Positions 35,546 through 45,382 are shown, counted from the first letter of the stretch. The stretch is DNA of 64,000 bases from Asticcacaulis excentricus CB 48 (GCF_000175215.2 NC_014816.1:2353001-2417000), one strand, 5' to 3'. Numbers and translations: made by a program. Notes: generated from the letters alone by a model not told the origin.

Positions 35546-36649
35546 TCATGGTAACGTGGTTCGCGATGAACCTTCGATATCGCCGTAAATTCTTGAGAAT
35601 GAGTGCGCTAGCATCTCATAATATCTCGCGCCCTCAAATTGGAAATTATTCAGATTGTCATTCGCAGCGCTCTGATATCTCGTTATGCTCATCTTAAGTG
35701 ACAAAAAATCCATACCAATATCATTTAGTATCCCTTGAATTTTTGGGTCAAGGTCTGTGTCCCACGAGAAGGGGACAGCGCCAGCGGTTAGCGCAAGGAG
35801 CAACACGTGCAGTCTATTTGAATGAACTTCCTTACATTTACTATAAACATCAATCGCATGAGAAATATCTTCGTGCACGTCACAAAAAATAAATTCCCGG
35901 CCCGTTCTTTCAAATATAGTGTTAGCCAATGTTTTCATAAATTCCGAATCTCTCCGCACCTGCGACACGAAGTATAGAATCCCATCTGTATTCAAATTTA
36001 TTATTTCAATGCAGAATTCTAATAATTTTTCCCTATCCATTCCGTTTTTATCCACTCTAAAAGAAAAGCACAATGCTTTTCTATTTTGGTCTCCGACGAT
36101 TTCACGACCGTCAAATATAGAGAAGGCCAAATCAGGAATTAAACTGGTAACGCGGATACCCAGTTTTTTTGCGTATTCTAGTGACATGCTGTCTCTAACG
36201 GCGCACGTATTTAGAACCCTTGAGCGCAATGCCAACGACTTCCCATGCCTATCGCCGATACGCTCGAGTGAAATGCCCACTTGGTGTACCTTTACGCCTA
36301 TCGCACGCCAAAAAACCAAAATGATAATCGCGAATAAAGCTTTAAAGTACTGGGAGCGAGAGCGCTCGCCATTTAGTCCGCCAGGAACTAAGAAAAAATG
36401 CACCTCTTTGCCCAATAACCGGCTGTGAACCATTGATGCGAAGAAAGAAAAGTTATTTAGAAACTGTTTACTTTCTTTAGGGCGCAACAGTCTGGAATTC
36501 ACCATCTCCCTAAATCCGTCAGGAGTAGTTGCATAATTGAGGCACAAATTGGAATGCGCCTCAGCCAAGCGAAGCAACTCACCAATTATTAAGGCGTCTC
36601 CGGCGTTCTCAAACTGAGTCTTAACATTAAAATACGTACATCTATTCAT
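35546..36649 (-). CDS. Polysaccharide pyruvyltransferase family protein
   Basis: 367 residues of the CsaB/ExoV-like family, which adds pyruvate ketals to sugars of EPS using phosphoenolpyruvate. Visible features: N-terminal NVKTQFENAGDALIIGELL, a HFFLVPGGLNGERS strand-loop, RDSMSLEYAKKLGI, LIPDLAF, CFSFRVDKNG and the C-terminal CKEVHSNRLHVLLLALTAGAVPF with the usual S-x-R-L-H motif. Last gene of the minus-strand AT-rich operon; overlaps the flippase gene by eight bases. Confidence 0.88.
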   Translation of the reverse strand: MNRCTYFNVKTQFENAGDALIIGELLRLAEAHSNLCLNYATTPDGFREMVNSRLLRPKESKQFLNNFSFFASMVHSRLLGKEVHFFLVPGGLNGERSRSQYFKALFAIIILVFWRAIGVKVHQVGISLERIGDRHGKSLALRSRVLNTCAVRDSMSLEYAKKLGIRVTSLIPDLAFSIFDGREIVGDQNRKALCFSFRVDKNGMDREKLLEFCIEIINLNTDGILYFVSQVRRDSEFMKTLANTIFERTGREFIFCDVHEDISHAIDVYSKCKEVHSNRLHVLLLALTAGAVPFSWDTDLDPKIQGILNDIGMDFLSLKMSITRYQSAANDNLNNFQFEGARYYEMLAHSFSRIYGDIEGSSRTTLP

Positions 36650-37940
36650 CTTTGTTCCTTATTTTTTTGTTCTGAAATATTGCAATAACTTCGCTACTGG
36701 ATGGAATGAGAAAACTTCTTAAAGTTTGACCATGTTGGCATTTAAAGTAAGATAAGAAGGATAAAGAAAGAACTGTATTGCTAACTATGAAACCCCAAGC
36801 CACACCATTGGGCCCATAGAAATAATGTGCTACCAATGAAATGCAAATACTTAACACTAAGTTTGGAAGGAATATCTTACATACTGTGATTGGTGATGAT
36901 ATGGCAGATACTGTTGGGTATACGATAGTCCAAAGCGTACCAATTAAAGTCCCAATAAGAATTATCTGGAAAAGATATACATGACTCGCATACTGATGCC
37001 CAAGTGCTATTGGTACGATAAATTTCGCAAGTGGCAGGGCCAAAGCCGTTAAAAACATAAACAGGGAAAATGAAAACTTTGTGTAATATGAAGCCGACGC
37101 TACAGATGCTTTGACGTCGCTTGTCCTCACATTTTGAGAAAAAAGCACAACGGATACCGCCAATCCGACTTCCGTAAGAACCTCGGTCAAACGCCTCGAT
37201 GCATAGAAAGCCCCGGAAACCTCACCGCCGTCATAGTAGTCAATGACGAAAAAACTTGCCTGCTTTGTTAACAGCATCATGACAACGCCAATCATAAACA
37301 GAAAGCCACGACCTATAAGTATCTTATAATATTCGGTTGCCCCGGCAATACTAAAGTTAAGCTTAAACCTTCCCAGCTTGAATAGTAACGCGGCACCAGT
37401 CATGTTTGAAAACGCAAGTATAAATACGCAAATCTCTAGGTTTAAATTGTATAAAAAATAAGCAAGGACAGTCAGAAAAATCAAAGTTACCCTTGGGTAT
37501 AGCTCGGACTGGTTAAACTTCGCTATCTGCCCCTTTCCGATCAACACGCCCTGTCCCATCCGTATGAATAATAGAGAAACGGCATTTACGGCGACACCTG
37601 CGAGCAATAATAAATCTTTATTATTTTCCCAAGCAACAACACAAGCTATAGAGGATAGCGCGCAAATAAATGAAAGTACAGAAAAAATATTAACCGTAGC
37701 AGTGGCATATAGCTCACTATTTTTTTCATCGCGACCGATGTAATATGCTACGGAATTTCTAATTCCGACATCAAATACTGTGGCAATCATGAGAGTTGTA
37801 GTGAATATGAAACCGTAATCACTCATCTCTGCCGGAGTCAAGCCGCGAGCAATAAGTGCAAAAACAACAAAATTTATTCCTTTTGACCCAAATCGTGTGA
37901 GTATTGTAATGAAAGTGTTAAAAAGCTGCTTCCGCCCCAT
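36642..37940 (-). CDS. Wzx-type oligosaccharide flippase (copy 2, AT-rich)
   Basis: 432 residues, about 12 membrane segments. N-terminal FITILTRFGSKGINFVVFALIARGLTPAEMSDYGFIFTTTLMI and the later GAFYASRRLTEVLTEVGLAVSVVLFSQ are typical of polysaccharide flippases. It differs clearly from the copy at 22441 in sequence and base composition, so it was probably acquired with its operon rather than duplicated locally. Three bases separate it from the propeller gene upstream. Confidence 0.9.
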   Translation of the reverse strand: MGRKQLFNTFITILTRFGSKGINFVVFALIARGLTPAEMSDYGFIFTTTLMIATVFDVGIRNSVAYYIGRDEKNSELYATATVNIFSVLSFICALSSIACVVAWENNKDLLLLAGVAVNAVSLLFIRMGQGVLIGKGQIAKFNQSELYPRVTLIFLTVLAYFLYNLNLEICVFILAFSNMTGAALLFKLGRFKLNFSIAGATEYYKILIGRGFLFMIGVVMMLLTKQASFFVIDYYDGGEVSGAFYASRRLTEVLTEVGLAVSVVLFSQNVRTSDVKASVASASYYTKFSFSLFMFLTALALPLAKFIVPIALGHQYASHVYLFQIILIGTLIGTLWTIVYPTVSAISSPITVCKIFLPNLVLSICISLVAHYFYGPNGVAWGFIVSNTVLSLSFLSYFKCQHGQTLRSFLIPSSSEVIAIFQNKKIRNKDE

Positions 37941-37943
37941 TGG

Positions 37944-39293
37944 TCAAAGTACTCCACGAACGTCTGCAATCATTACCTGCCGCATCCCGTTCACGACTCC
38001 GTTGAATATAACCTTCGACCCATCTCTAGACCAAACGGGGTGTGGGTCTATCCGTCTAGGGCCATCTAATCTTTTCGTGTTAACCCAGCACAGAGGATCG
38101 TCACGACCATCAGATGTGGATAACAACCGCAGCGGGACGCGCCCTTCTTTATCAATGAACGGTTCCGAAACGTAGGCATCCGTTAGTAAAAAATCGCCTG
38201 AAGGGTGCAAGCTCGGGTGTCCACCGCCTATCGCTCCAGAACACAATTCAACTAAATCACGTCCATCATAACGAAACTTAACGAATCGCATTCTTTCCCC
38301 CTTTGACCTGAGGTTCATGGTGATGTGTTCACCGTCAGGAGCCCAAGAAGGATGATGCCCCCCATGTTTCCACAAAGCATCGGGCATTGCTAGACTGACA
38401 TTACCACCCTCAATATCAAACGTCATCAGCTGAGGCGGCCATCCAGCCCGCCCTGGGACATTCTTTGAAAAAATTACCACAAAGCCACGTGTGCCTTGTT
38501 GGTTTATCTTAGTGTTAAATGCGTAGTAATCGCCACCATCTAATCGCGACTCTACTGGGAGAGCATCTACCAATTGCTTCAGAGACAAAAACAAACTCGT
38601 CTCCCCAGTTCTGAGGCAAGTCCTCCAAATACCATCGTTTTCGTTTACTGAAACCGGCTGCCTTTTTGGTGCAAATATGTTTTCTGGCACGCCGTATCCT
38701 GGGATGCCCGCATTTATGAAGTCAAGGTTAGGGCTGAAACTAAATCTTCTTTTCGGATCAAGCCCATAAATGGTTCCGTTTAAGATTTTCCTTTCTCCGG
38801 TTTTCAGATTGAGACGTATCCCTACGGGAACCCCTTGCTGGACATCATTAAAAAATAATGTATCGTCGTCAGCACCCCACTGTACATTGGCGCCGAGTTG
38901 TGAGCCCCATCCCGACGTTTTTGCAACAATTTTACGTCGACCTTCCGATAAATCTATGACGGCAATCTGCGCAACATCTCCAGGACTCGGTATGCGCCAA
39001 ATAAATGGAACTTTTGTTGTTGCTAGAAATCGTCCCGATGGACTTAATGCATCGACATCAAAAAAAGTCGTCATATAGTGACCGTCGTCAGGGGTCACCA
39101 CCCTTACCGGAACTCTTGAATTTCCATTCGGGAATTCTCGAAAATCATACAACTTCTCTGCTTCAACTTGCTTACTATGTTGGATTCCAAACTTTCTAAA
39201 GACGCTACCTAACACGATCCGTGCATTTTCAGGGTAGCCCTTCAGTTGCCTTTTCATCTGTCGAGCATTTGATATTAAATCGCCGTTAGACAA
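37944..39293 (-). CDS. Cytoplasmic beta-propeller (TolB-like) protein of unknown function
   Basis: 449 residues without signal peptide or membrane segment. It contains repeated blade motifs: DALSPSGRFLATTKV, GANVQWGADDDTLFFND, GGHHPSWAPDGEHITMNLRS, GGGHPSLHPSGDFLLTDAY and IDPHPVWSRDGSKVIFNG, so six or seven blades are likely. The histidines in GGHHPS and GGGHPS recall the metal site of oligogalacturonide-lyase-like propellers, but I cannot show catalysis. The start is TTG with AAGGAG seven bases upstream. It is in a tight operon between a GT2 and a flippase, an unusual place for such a protein. Confidence 0.7.
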   Translation of the reverse strand: MSNGDLISNARQMKRQLKGYPENARIVLGSVFRKFGIQHSKQVEAEKLYDFREFPNGNSRVPVRVVTPDDGHYMTTFFDVDALSPSGRFLATTKVPFIWRIPSPGDVAQIAVIDLSEGRRKIVAKTSGWGSQLGANVQWGADDDTLFFNDVQQGVPVGIRLNLKTGERKILNGTIYGLDPKRRFSFSPNLDFINAGIPGYGVPENIFAPKRQPVSVNENDGIWRTCLRTGETSLFLSLKQLVDALPVESRLDGGDYYAFNTKINQQGTRGFVVIFSKNVPGRAGWPPQLMTFDIEGGNVSLAMPDALWKHGGHHPSWAPDGEHITMNLRSKGERMRFVKFRYDGRDLVELCSGAIGGGHPSLHPSGDFLLTDAYVSEPFIDKEGRVPLRLLSTSDGRDDPLCWVNTKRLDGPRRIDPHPVWSRDGSKVIFNGVVNGMRQVMIADVRGVL

Positions 39294-39304
39294 TTCACGT
39301 CTCC

Positions 39305-40213
39305 TTATTTTCCGGATAGCCTTACGACCATAGTTGCAATGTTCTGGTACAATTGTCTGGAAATTAAGATTTGAGCTAAAATTATTATAGATTGCTTCGC
39401 AGAGTATGAACCGCGTATAAAAGAGGAAAAAAACAACTTTACTGCCAACCCTTTATTTGAATATGACGCAACCCTTGAACACTGCCAACCTCGATAGCCC
39501 CAGTAAGATTTTTCGGATATTTGAGTGTGACGCATGTTTTCTATCCAATCCAGAAGCGGCTGGTATTTTGTTTGTTTAGAGACACGGCTGGGATCGTATA
39601 CGTCATTTAAGACTATTAATGGCTCTTCAATGAAAACCGGGACTGCGCCAGCATTAACGCATCGTATAGCGAAATCAGTGTCCTGGGAAGACGGAAGCAT
39701 CTCGTTGAACCGAACAGATCTAGCAACATTTGTGTTTAACATGAGGGTTGATGTCTGCATCCAACCTGATGTACACATCAAATATTCATCAACTCTCTCA
39801 CCAGATTTTGGCCCTCTTGGTGGTTTAATCCATTTCTTCTCCACCCCTCGGTCAACTAGCAATTGCGAAAATATAAGCGCATTTTTATATTCTGATATTT
39901 TATTATATTGACGCTCTAATTTATGTGGAAGGAAAACATCGTCCGAGTCAAGGAAGCAAACAAATTTTCCGGCCGCAGAATCGATCCCTGTATTACGGGC
40001 TTTGCTCGCACCGGCGTTTGCTTGGTAAATGTATCTAAATCTAGGATCTCCCATAGATTCGACGACCGCCCTTGTTTCACTTGCATCCGCAGACCCATCG
40101 TCAACCACAATGCACTCGAACGAAGAGTAAGTCTGGTTCTTCACAGATAAAAGAGTGTCCTTTATCCGAGAGGACCTGTTATAAGTAGGTATGATAATGG
40201 ATATATCTATCAA
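39305..40213 (-). CDS. Glycosyltransferase family 2
   Basis: About 302 residues, GT-A fold: IDISIIIPTYNRSSRIKDTLLSVKNQTY at the N terminus, ECIVVDDGSADAS, NAGASKARNTGID, and the metal-binding FVCFLDSDDVF. I prefer the TTG at 40213 because GGAGAG stands four bases before it; the TTG at 40225 would place that site inside the gene. It should add one sugar from a nucleotide donor. Base composition is AT-rich like the rest of the operon. Confidence 0.88.
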   Translation of the reverse strand: MIDISIIIPTYNRSSRIKDTLLSVKNQTYSSFECIVVDDGSADASETRAVVESMGDPRFRYIYQANAGASKARNTGIDSAAGKFVCFLDSDDVFLPHKLERQYNKISEYKNALIFSQLLVDRGVEKKWIKPPRGPKSGERVDEYLMCTSGWMQTSTLMLNTNVARSVRFNEMLPSSQDTDFAIRCVNAGAVPVFIEEPLIVLNDVYDPSRVSKQTKYQPLLDWIENMRHTQISEKSYWGYRGWQCSRVASYSNKGLAVKLFFSSFIRGSYSAKQSIIILAQILISRQLYQNIATMVVRLSGK

Positions 40214-40237
40214 TGAACTCTCCAATTACTTGAGTAA

Positions 40238-40717
40238 TTAAAATCCGTTTGAAATAACGTTCTTAATATTATCTACAAGTGTTTCTCTAGAATTGCTTGA
40301 AAATTCATCAGATAGACACTTCAGGTCACTCCTTTTTAAAATCTCAATTACATCCCTCGAGTTATGCGCGACATAAATTCCCGGAAGTCTCGACATTTGG
40401 TTAGCTGTTGCAATTTGATGATCGTTTCTGTGTTCATTTAAGCTTGCCAATCGAGGCATAATAACCAACGGCTTTTTAGCTTTCATTACACTTAAAATAG
40501 TTCCGATACCGGCATGGGCCACCAATACGCGTGCAGAAAGGAGTCTTTTGTCGAATTCCTGTGGCGTTAGAAGCCTTGCATACTCGATATTTTTTGGCTC
40601 GCGGCCCTTCGCCCCAATTTGGGCGAACACTGTTTCAGACAAATCGGCAGCAGCCTCATCAACTGAAAGCACCAAGCGATCAAAGGGCAGTTGTGTCCCC
40701 GTCGTGACGAAAATCAT
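40238..40717 (-). CDS. PssE/Alg13-like glycosyltransferase catalytic subunit
   Basis: 159 residues of the GT28 C-terminal type: MIFVTTGTQLPFDRLVLSVDE at the N terminus and ARVLVAHAGIGTILSVMKAKKPLVIMPRLASLNEHRNDHQ, the sugar-nucleotide binding site. In rhizobia PssE works with PssD to add glucuronic acid; the neighbouring ugd-type genes would supply that donor. The ATG overlaps the stop of the pssD-like gene (ATGA), in keeping with a two-subunit enzyme. Confidence 0.9.
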   Translation of the reverse strand: MIFVTTGTQLPFDRLVLSVDEAAADLSETVFAQIGAKGREPKNIEYARLLTPQEFDKRLLSARVLVAHAGIGTILSVMKAKKPLVIMPRLASLNEHRNDHQIATANQMSRLPGIYVAHNSRDVIEILKRSDLKCLSDEFSSNSRETLVDNIKNVISNGF

Positions 40718-41169
40718 AGGACGGCTCCCCAGTATTTTGCCTTAGAAACTAGCGCGATGTGCTCCCACTGGGTCAGTGTAATGTTACTGAAATAGGAAGC
40801 AATTTTTCCGCTGAGGGACAACTGTTCCGCATTAGCTATGCTGTCAATCCAAATTGTCTTTGCTCCGAAGATCCTGCCCCAGAAGATCACCAAAAGACCT
40901 GGCGCTGCCCCCGTAGAGATAACCACAGACGGTTTATGTGAAATAACGATTTTGAGGGCTTGTACGCCTACTCGAAGAAGTGCCAGCATATCGTTTTGGT
41001 TCGCATCCCCAATTTTCAAAGTGTTTTTCAGACCAAGCGAACTGGCGAGAGCAGGGTCGGTACACACATAAGATACATCCATACCTGTAAATGCGTCTGC
41101 AATACGCACAAGTTGGTGCAAATGCCCTCCACCTGACGCTACCGCTAAAACTAAACCTCTATTCGACAT
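40714..41169 (-). CDS. PssD/Alg14-like membrane subunit
   Basis: About 151 residues from the ATG at 41169, which places the conserved LVLAVASGGGHLHQLVRIADAF at the N terminus; a longer frame to 41319 adds an unrelated tail. Later features are VVISTGAAPGLLVIFWGRIFGAKTIWIDSIANAEQLS, as in Alg14-type proteins that hold the catalytic partner at the membrane. No strong ribosome-binding site is seen. First gene of the AT-rich minus operon. Confidence 0.88.
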   Translation of the reverse strand: MSNRGLVLAVASGGGHLHQLVRIADAFTGMDVSYVCTDPALASSLGLKNTLKIGDANQNDMLALLRVGVQALKIVISHKPSVVISTGAAPGLLVIFWGRIFGAKTIWIDSIANAEQLSLSGKIASYFSNITLTQWEHIALVSKAKYWGAVL

Positions 41170-41471
41170 AGGAAATACACCGAGGAAAATGGAATGATTT
41201 TTAAACAAGTTAGCAGCTTTTTGCGGCAGCGCACAATAGCATTGAGTGAAAGGCATATCCGCGCGGCTAGGTTGGTTGATAGAGCGTGAAATGCTCTCAA
41301 AAATTAAGACTGCTATCAAATGCGATTAGGGGCGAAACGAAGCGCTCATAGTTGGCAACAACGATTTCGCTGAACCCTTTGGCGCGGCCTGTAGCCGGTG
41401 TCAAAATGCCCATCAATCACCCCCTGGATTCCAGCAAAATATTGTCGGCCTCCAATCGATGAAAACCAACT

Positions 41472-42590
41472 TCAGAGGTGCGTCGCTCCATCTCGTAGTT
41501 GGACGCCAGAAGCATTTAAAAACCTTTCAATTTCGCGCTTCAACTGTACAATAAATCTCGGCCGATCAAAACTAGTCGCGAACTCCCGTAGAGCCCGAGG
41601 TTCAAAATTGTATTTTTGCTGTTCAAGTCTAAGAATAGCTTCCGTAACTGCTTCAACGGTCTGTTCTTGAAATAGCAACCCTGTCACTCCGTCAATCACG
41701 GTTTCAAGGGCACCGCCTTTTGCATAGGCAACGACAGGGCGTCCGCTCGCGAGCGCCTCCAACGGAATTATCCCAAAATCCTCAACGCCAGGATAGACCA
41801 GGGCTTTGCATCTTTGAAAATACATCGCCATTGTCTCATCATCACATTGCCCCACAAACTTAACCGTCGGGCCTGCGATTTTCTTAAGAGCATCAGTTGC
41901 CCCCCCACCTAAGACCACAAGCGGCTTACTCATAGCGGTGAAGGTCTTTACAGCAAGATCCACGCGCTTATATGGCGTGATTTGCCCGGCGCAGAGATAA
42001 TAGTCGTCAACGTGTTCCGAAATCGAGAACCGCTCCAGATCGACAGGAGGATTTATGACGACCGCATCACGACGGTAATAGCGTTTTATGCGCTGAGCCA
42101 CGTATTCCGAATTCGCGATGAAATGATCCACTCGCGCCGATGTGGTTACATCCCAAGCCCTCAACCAGGGCGAAAAAATCGCCATTACGGCGCGAGAAAT
42201 GAGACCAGCACTTTTATAATACTGCGGATAGAGGTCCCAGATATAACGCATTGGGGAATGGCAATAACAGATATGCCGGGCGTTAGGGCCAGGAATAATG
42301 CCCTTCGCCGGGCCCGCTTCGGACGAGATGATCAGGTCATACTCACTCAGATCAAAGGATTCCAAAGCCATGGGCATAAGAGGGAGCATACGCTTGTAAT
42401 GCTTCACCCCACCAATTTTCTGCAGGAAGGAGGTCGTGATCTTATGCCCCCTCACTATAGGAGAGAGTTTTTTATGGTCAGCGACGAGGGTGTAGACATC
42501 GGCTTGCGGATATATCTCACACAGAGCATCGAGCACCTTTTCCCCACCACGGGTGCCCACCAGCCAATAATGAACGAGCGCAACCTTCAT
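41472..42590 (-). CDS. Glycosyltransferase family 4 (WbaZ-like, copy 1)
   Basis: About 372 residues from ATG 42590 (protein starting MKVALVHYWLVGTRGGEKVLDAL). GT-B retaining enzyme with AGPAKGIIPGPNARHICYCH, SPMRYIWDLYPQYY, VVINPPVDLERF and E-x7-E in VEDFGIIPLEALASGRPVVAYAKGGALE. A clear paralogue lies at 46596 on the other strand (shared MKVA-V-H, ICYCHSPMRY/ICMCYTPMRY and EDFGI-P-EA). Such enzymes often transfer mannose, which fits the mannose-1-phosphate guanylyltransferase nearby. Confidence 0.9.
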   Translation of the reverse strand: MKVALVHYWLVGTRGGEKVLDALCEIYPQADVYTLVADHKKLSPIVRGHKITTSFLQKIGGVKHYKRMLPLMPMALESFDLSEYDLIISSEAGPAKGIIPGPNARHICYCHSPMRYIWDLYPQYYKSAGLISRAVMAIFSPWLRAWDVTTSARVDHFIANSEYVAQRIKRYYRRDAVVINPPVDLERFSISEHVDDYYLCAGQITPYKRVDLAVKTFTAMSKPLVVLGGGATDALKKIAGPTVKFVGQCDDETMAMYFQRCKALVYPGVEDFGIIPLEALASGRPVVAYAKGGALETVIDGVTGLLFQEQTVEAVTEAILRLEQQKYNFEPRALREFATSFDRPRFIVQLKREIERFLNASGVQLRDGATHL

Positions 42591-43007
42591 AACGTACTTC
42601 TTATTCAAAATTCACCGGCGAAATAAAGCCCTCGCCCAGAACGATCAGCGCCTACCCCCGGAAGCGGGCACCCCAAACGCCGACACAATTATATCCATTC
42701 GTTCATATATTGCTAATTGCCTGGCGACCAGAAATATCCGATCGACCGATCATCTTTTTTCGTGCGCCGCAACATAATTTGAGACCGGGCAAGAATCGAA
42801 ACTCGCATTATAAATCAACAACTTATATCCATTCCACCGCAAGATGAATACGAAGTCCCGAAATTCGGTATGGACGCGAGTTAGGCTAATCGCCATAATT
42901 CAGAGCTGTTTTTGACCGATTTTATAAGATGTTATCCTTTTTATTCAAAATTGGCCTCCAGTTTGCAGGCGCAAATTCATCTGTGCCACTCAGGACTCAT
43001 TAATCAT
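42591..43007. promoter_or_regulatory. AT-rich divergent promoter region
   Basis: Separates the minus-strand GT4 from the plus-strand nucleotide-sugar genes. The frame of the next gene stays open back to 42912, but that part is not conserved-looking. No repeat or gene was found; both promoters should lie here. Confidence 0.45.
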
Positions 43008-44357
43008 ATGCTCCCCCATAGCTTTAAAGATAAGAAGGTTTGCATTGTCGGTCTGGGCTATGTCGGCCTTACGCTCGCCGTTGCCATGGCCGATGCTGGC
43101 TTCCGGGTCCACGGCGTTGAAGTCGACCAGCACATTCTCGCCTGCCTTGCCGACGAGAAAGCGCATTTCTCCGAGATCGGACTGAATGAGCGGCTTTCCG
43201 CTCAGATTCAACGCGGCACGATGACCTTTTCAGGTCAAATTGAGAGGGATACGGAAACGACCGTCTATATCGTGACCGTGGGCACCCCGGTTAAGGCGGA
43301 TAAAAAGACCAACTATGCGTCTTTTACCGCTGTGATGAACGGTATCTCGACCGTCCTTAAGCCCAACGACATGGTCATTCTTCGTTCGACGGTACGTGTT
43401 GGGGTGACCAAGGAACTCGCCAAACCGATCCTCGATAAGGTCGGCGTCACTTATGATCTGGCCTTCTGTCCTGAACGCACTCTTGAAGGCAAGGCATTGC
43501 TTGAACTGCGTACGCTTCCCCAGGTCGTTGGCGGTGTCGATGAGCAGTCCACATTCCGCGCCTCGCAAATTTTCGCGTTCCTGACCCCTTCGATTATGAA
43601 AGTCTCGAATGCCGAGACGGCGGAAATGGTCAAGCTGATCAACAATACGCAGCGCGATATGATGTTTGCGTTTGCCAACGAAGTTGCAGAAATGTGCGAC
43701 ACGCTGGGCATTTCGGCTCAAGAGGTGATCTCGAGCGGCAATCTGGGGTATCCTCGCGCGAACCTCCCCTATCCAGGCCCCGTCGGGGGCCCTTGCCTGG
43801 AAAAAGACCCCTACATCCTCGCCGAAGGGCTGGAGAACCATGGCTTCCGACCCGGCCTGGCTTTGGCAGGGCGTCTTTGGAACGAGGGCATCCCCGAGCG
43901 CAGTGTTGCGCGCATGAAGGCAGACCTCACGGAACGCGGCAACCCGAATCCGTTGAAAATCGCCATACTCGGCTCAGCCTTTAAAGGCCGCCCCGAAACT
44001 GACGATCTGCGAGGGTCGCCGGTCATTGCAATCATCGAAGAACTGCGCAAGGCCTTCCCAGGTTCTGAGCTTGTGGCCTGGGACCCGATTGTCTCGGCCC
44101 CAAACCTCGCGTCCCTTGGCCTAACACCGTTGGAATCTGTAGAAGACGCATTTGAAGGGGCCGGACTCGTTGTGATGCAAAACAACCACGTCGCCCTTGA
44201 AAGGTTGAAGCTTCCCAAGCTGGGGGCGCTGATGGCGGCCCCCGGATTAATCTATGACTTCTGGCACCAACACACCCTTTTGCGCCGCACTGAATTGCCA
44301 GAAGGCATCCGCTACAGTGCGCTCGGGGCATTCAACTATAATGGAGAGGGTCACTGA
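43008..44357 (+). CDS. Nucleotide-sugar dehydrogenase (WecC/UDP-ManNAcA-like)
   Basis: 449 residues from ATG 43008, the last start before the NAD site KVCIVGLGYVGLTLAVAMADAGF. Other landmarks: TVGTPVKADKK, LRSTVRVGVTKELA, AFCPERTLEGKAL, the catalytic cysteine in GPVGGPCLEKDPY, and GSAFKGRPETDDLRGSP. It oxidises C6 of a UDP-hexose (or N-acetyl form) in two NAD-dependent steps to the uronate. The AERTxEG-type motif points to the WecC side rather than Ugd. Overlaps the epimerase gene by one base. Confidence 0.9.
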   Translation: MLPHSFKDKKVCIVGLGYVGLTLAVAMADAGFRVHGVEVDQHILACLADEKAHFSEIGLNERLSAQIQRGTMTFSGQIERDTETTVYIVTVGTPVKADKKTNYASFTAVMNGISTVLKPNDMVILRSTVRVGVTKELAKPILDKVGVTYDLAFCPERTLEGKALLELRTLPQVVGGVDEQSTFRASQIFAFLTPSIMKVSNAETAEMVKLINNTQRDMMFAFANEVAEMCDTLGISAQEVISSGNLGYPRANLPYPGPVGGPCLEKDPYILAEGLENHGFRPGLALAGRLWNEGIPERSVARMKADLTERGNPNPLKIAILGSAFKGRPETDDLRGSPVIAIIEELRKAFPGSELVAWDPIVSAPNLASLGLTPLESVEDAFEGAGLVVMQNNHVALERLKLPKLGALMAAPGLIYDFWHQHTLLRRTELPEGIRYSALGAFNYNGEGH

Positions 44358-45349
44358 TGACTCGGGTCGTTGTGACCGGCGCGGCCGGGTTCTTAGGGTT
44401 TCATCTGACGCGGTATCTGGCCGAGATAAAAGGCTATGAGGTGATCGCCGTTGACAACTTTGTCCGTGGCGAAAACGACCCGCATCTTGCGGCGCTTTCT
44501 GAAAAGCCGAACGTGACGTTCATCGAGCTTGATCTCTCAGACCCGGCGAAGGTGGCCACCCTTCCGGTTGACGTTGACTATGTTTATCACCTAGCGGCCC
44601 TCAACGGGACACAGAACTTCTATGAACGCCCTATGGACGTGATTAAGTCCTGCACCCTGCCAAACATATATCTCGCCGAGCATTACGGTCGTAACGCCAA
44701 ACTGAAGCGCTTTATTTATGCCGGTACCAGCGAAAGCTATGCCTCGACGGTGACGAAGTTCAACTGGCCCGTCCCCACCGCCGAAGATGTGCCTTTAGGC
44801 TTAAGTGACGTTACCAATCCGCGCTGGTCTTATGCCGCTTCAAAAATGCACGGTGAAGTCGTCACCGCGCAGGCGGGACGAAGCTTCTCCATGCCTTACA
44901 GCATCGTTCGCTACCACAATGCCTATGGCCCCCGGATGGGGGATCGCCATGTGGTTCCGGACTTCTATGTTCGTGCCAAGGAAGGCCGCTTTGAGCTTTT
45001 CGGCTATGAGGATACGCGCGCCTTCCTCTACGTCGATGACGCTGTGCGGGGTACGACCCTGATTGGTGAAAACGAGCGCACGGTCAACGAGATCGTAAAC
45101 CTCGGCGGTGGCCGTGAAATCACGATGCTGGACCTTGCCAAAGAAATGATGGCTGTTCGTGGAATGGAGGGAGAAATTGTCCTCCACCCGTCACCGGCAG
45201 GCAGCGTCAAGCGCCGGTTACCCGAACTTGCAAAAATCCGTGAACTGACGGGCTTCCAGGAAACGGTCTCCTTGTCAGAAGGCCTCGAACTGACCGCAAA
45301 GTTCTATCTCGATGGCACGCTCGTTGAATACCAGAACCGTGGCCAATAG
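44357..45349 (+). CDS. NAD-dependent epimerase/dehydratase
   Basis: 330 residues of the extended short-chain dehydrogenase family: nucleotide site VTGAAGFLGFHLTRYL, YHLAALNGTQNFYERP, and the catalytic Y-x3-K in WSYAASKMHGE, then RYHNAYGPRMGDRHVVPDF. Its start codon overlaps the upstream dehydrogenase stop, so it probably acts on that enzyme's product, for example as an epimerase or decarboxylase of a UDP-uronate. The exact reaction is not readable. Confidence 0.9.
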   Translation: MTRVVVTGAAGFLGFHLTRYLAEIKGYEVIAVDNFVRGENDPHLAALSEKPNVTFIELDLSDPAKVATLPVDVDYVYHLAALNGTQNFYERPMDVIKSCTLPNIYLAEHYGRNAKLKRFIYAGTSESYASTVTKFNWPVPTAEDVPLGLSDVTNPRWSYAASKMHGEVVTAQAGRSFSMPYSIVRYHNAYGPRMGDRHVVPDFYVRAKEGRFELFGYEDTRAFLYVDDAVRGTTLIGENERTVNEIVNLGGGREITMLDLAKEMMAVRGMEGEIVLHPSPAGSVKRRLPELAKIRELTGFQETVSLSEGLELTAKFYLDGTLVEYQNRGQ

Positions 45350-45382
45350 TTACTCGCCAACCGTCCGAGCCGGAGTGGGTTC

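Noticed and set aside
43230..43841. 203-residue minus-strand frame
   Set aside because: Antisense shadow of the nucleotide-sugar dehydrogenase gene.
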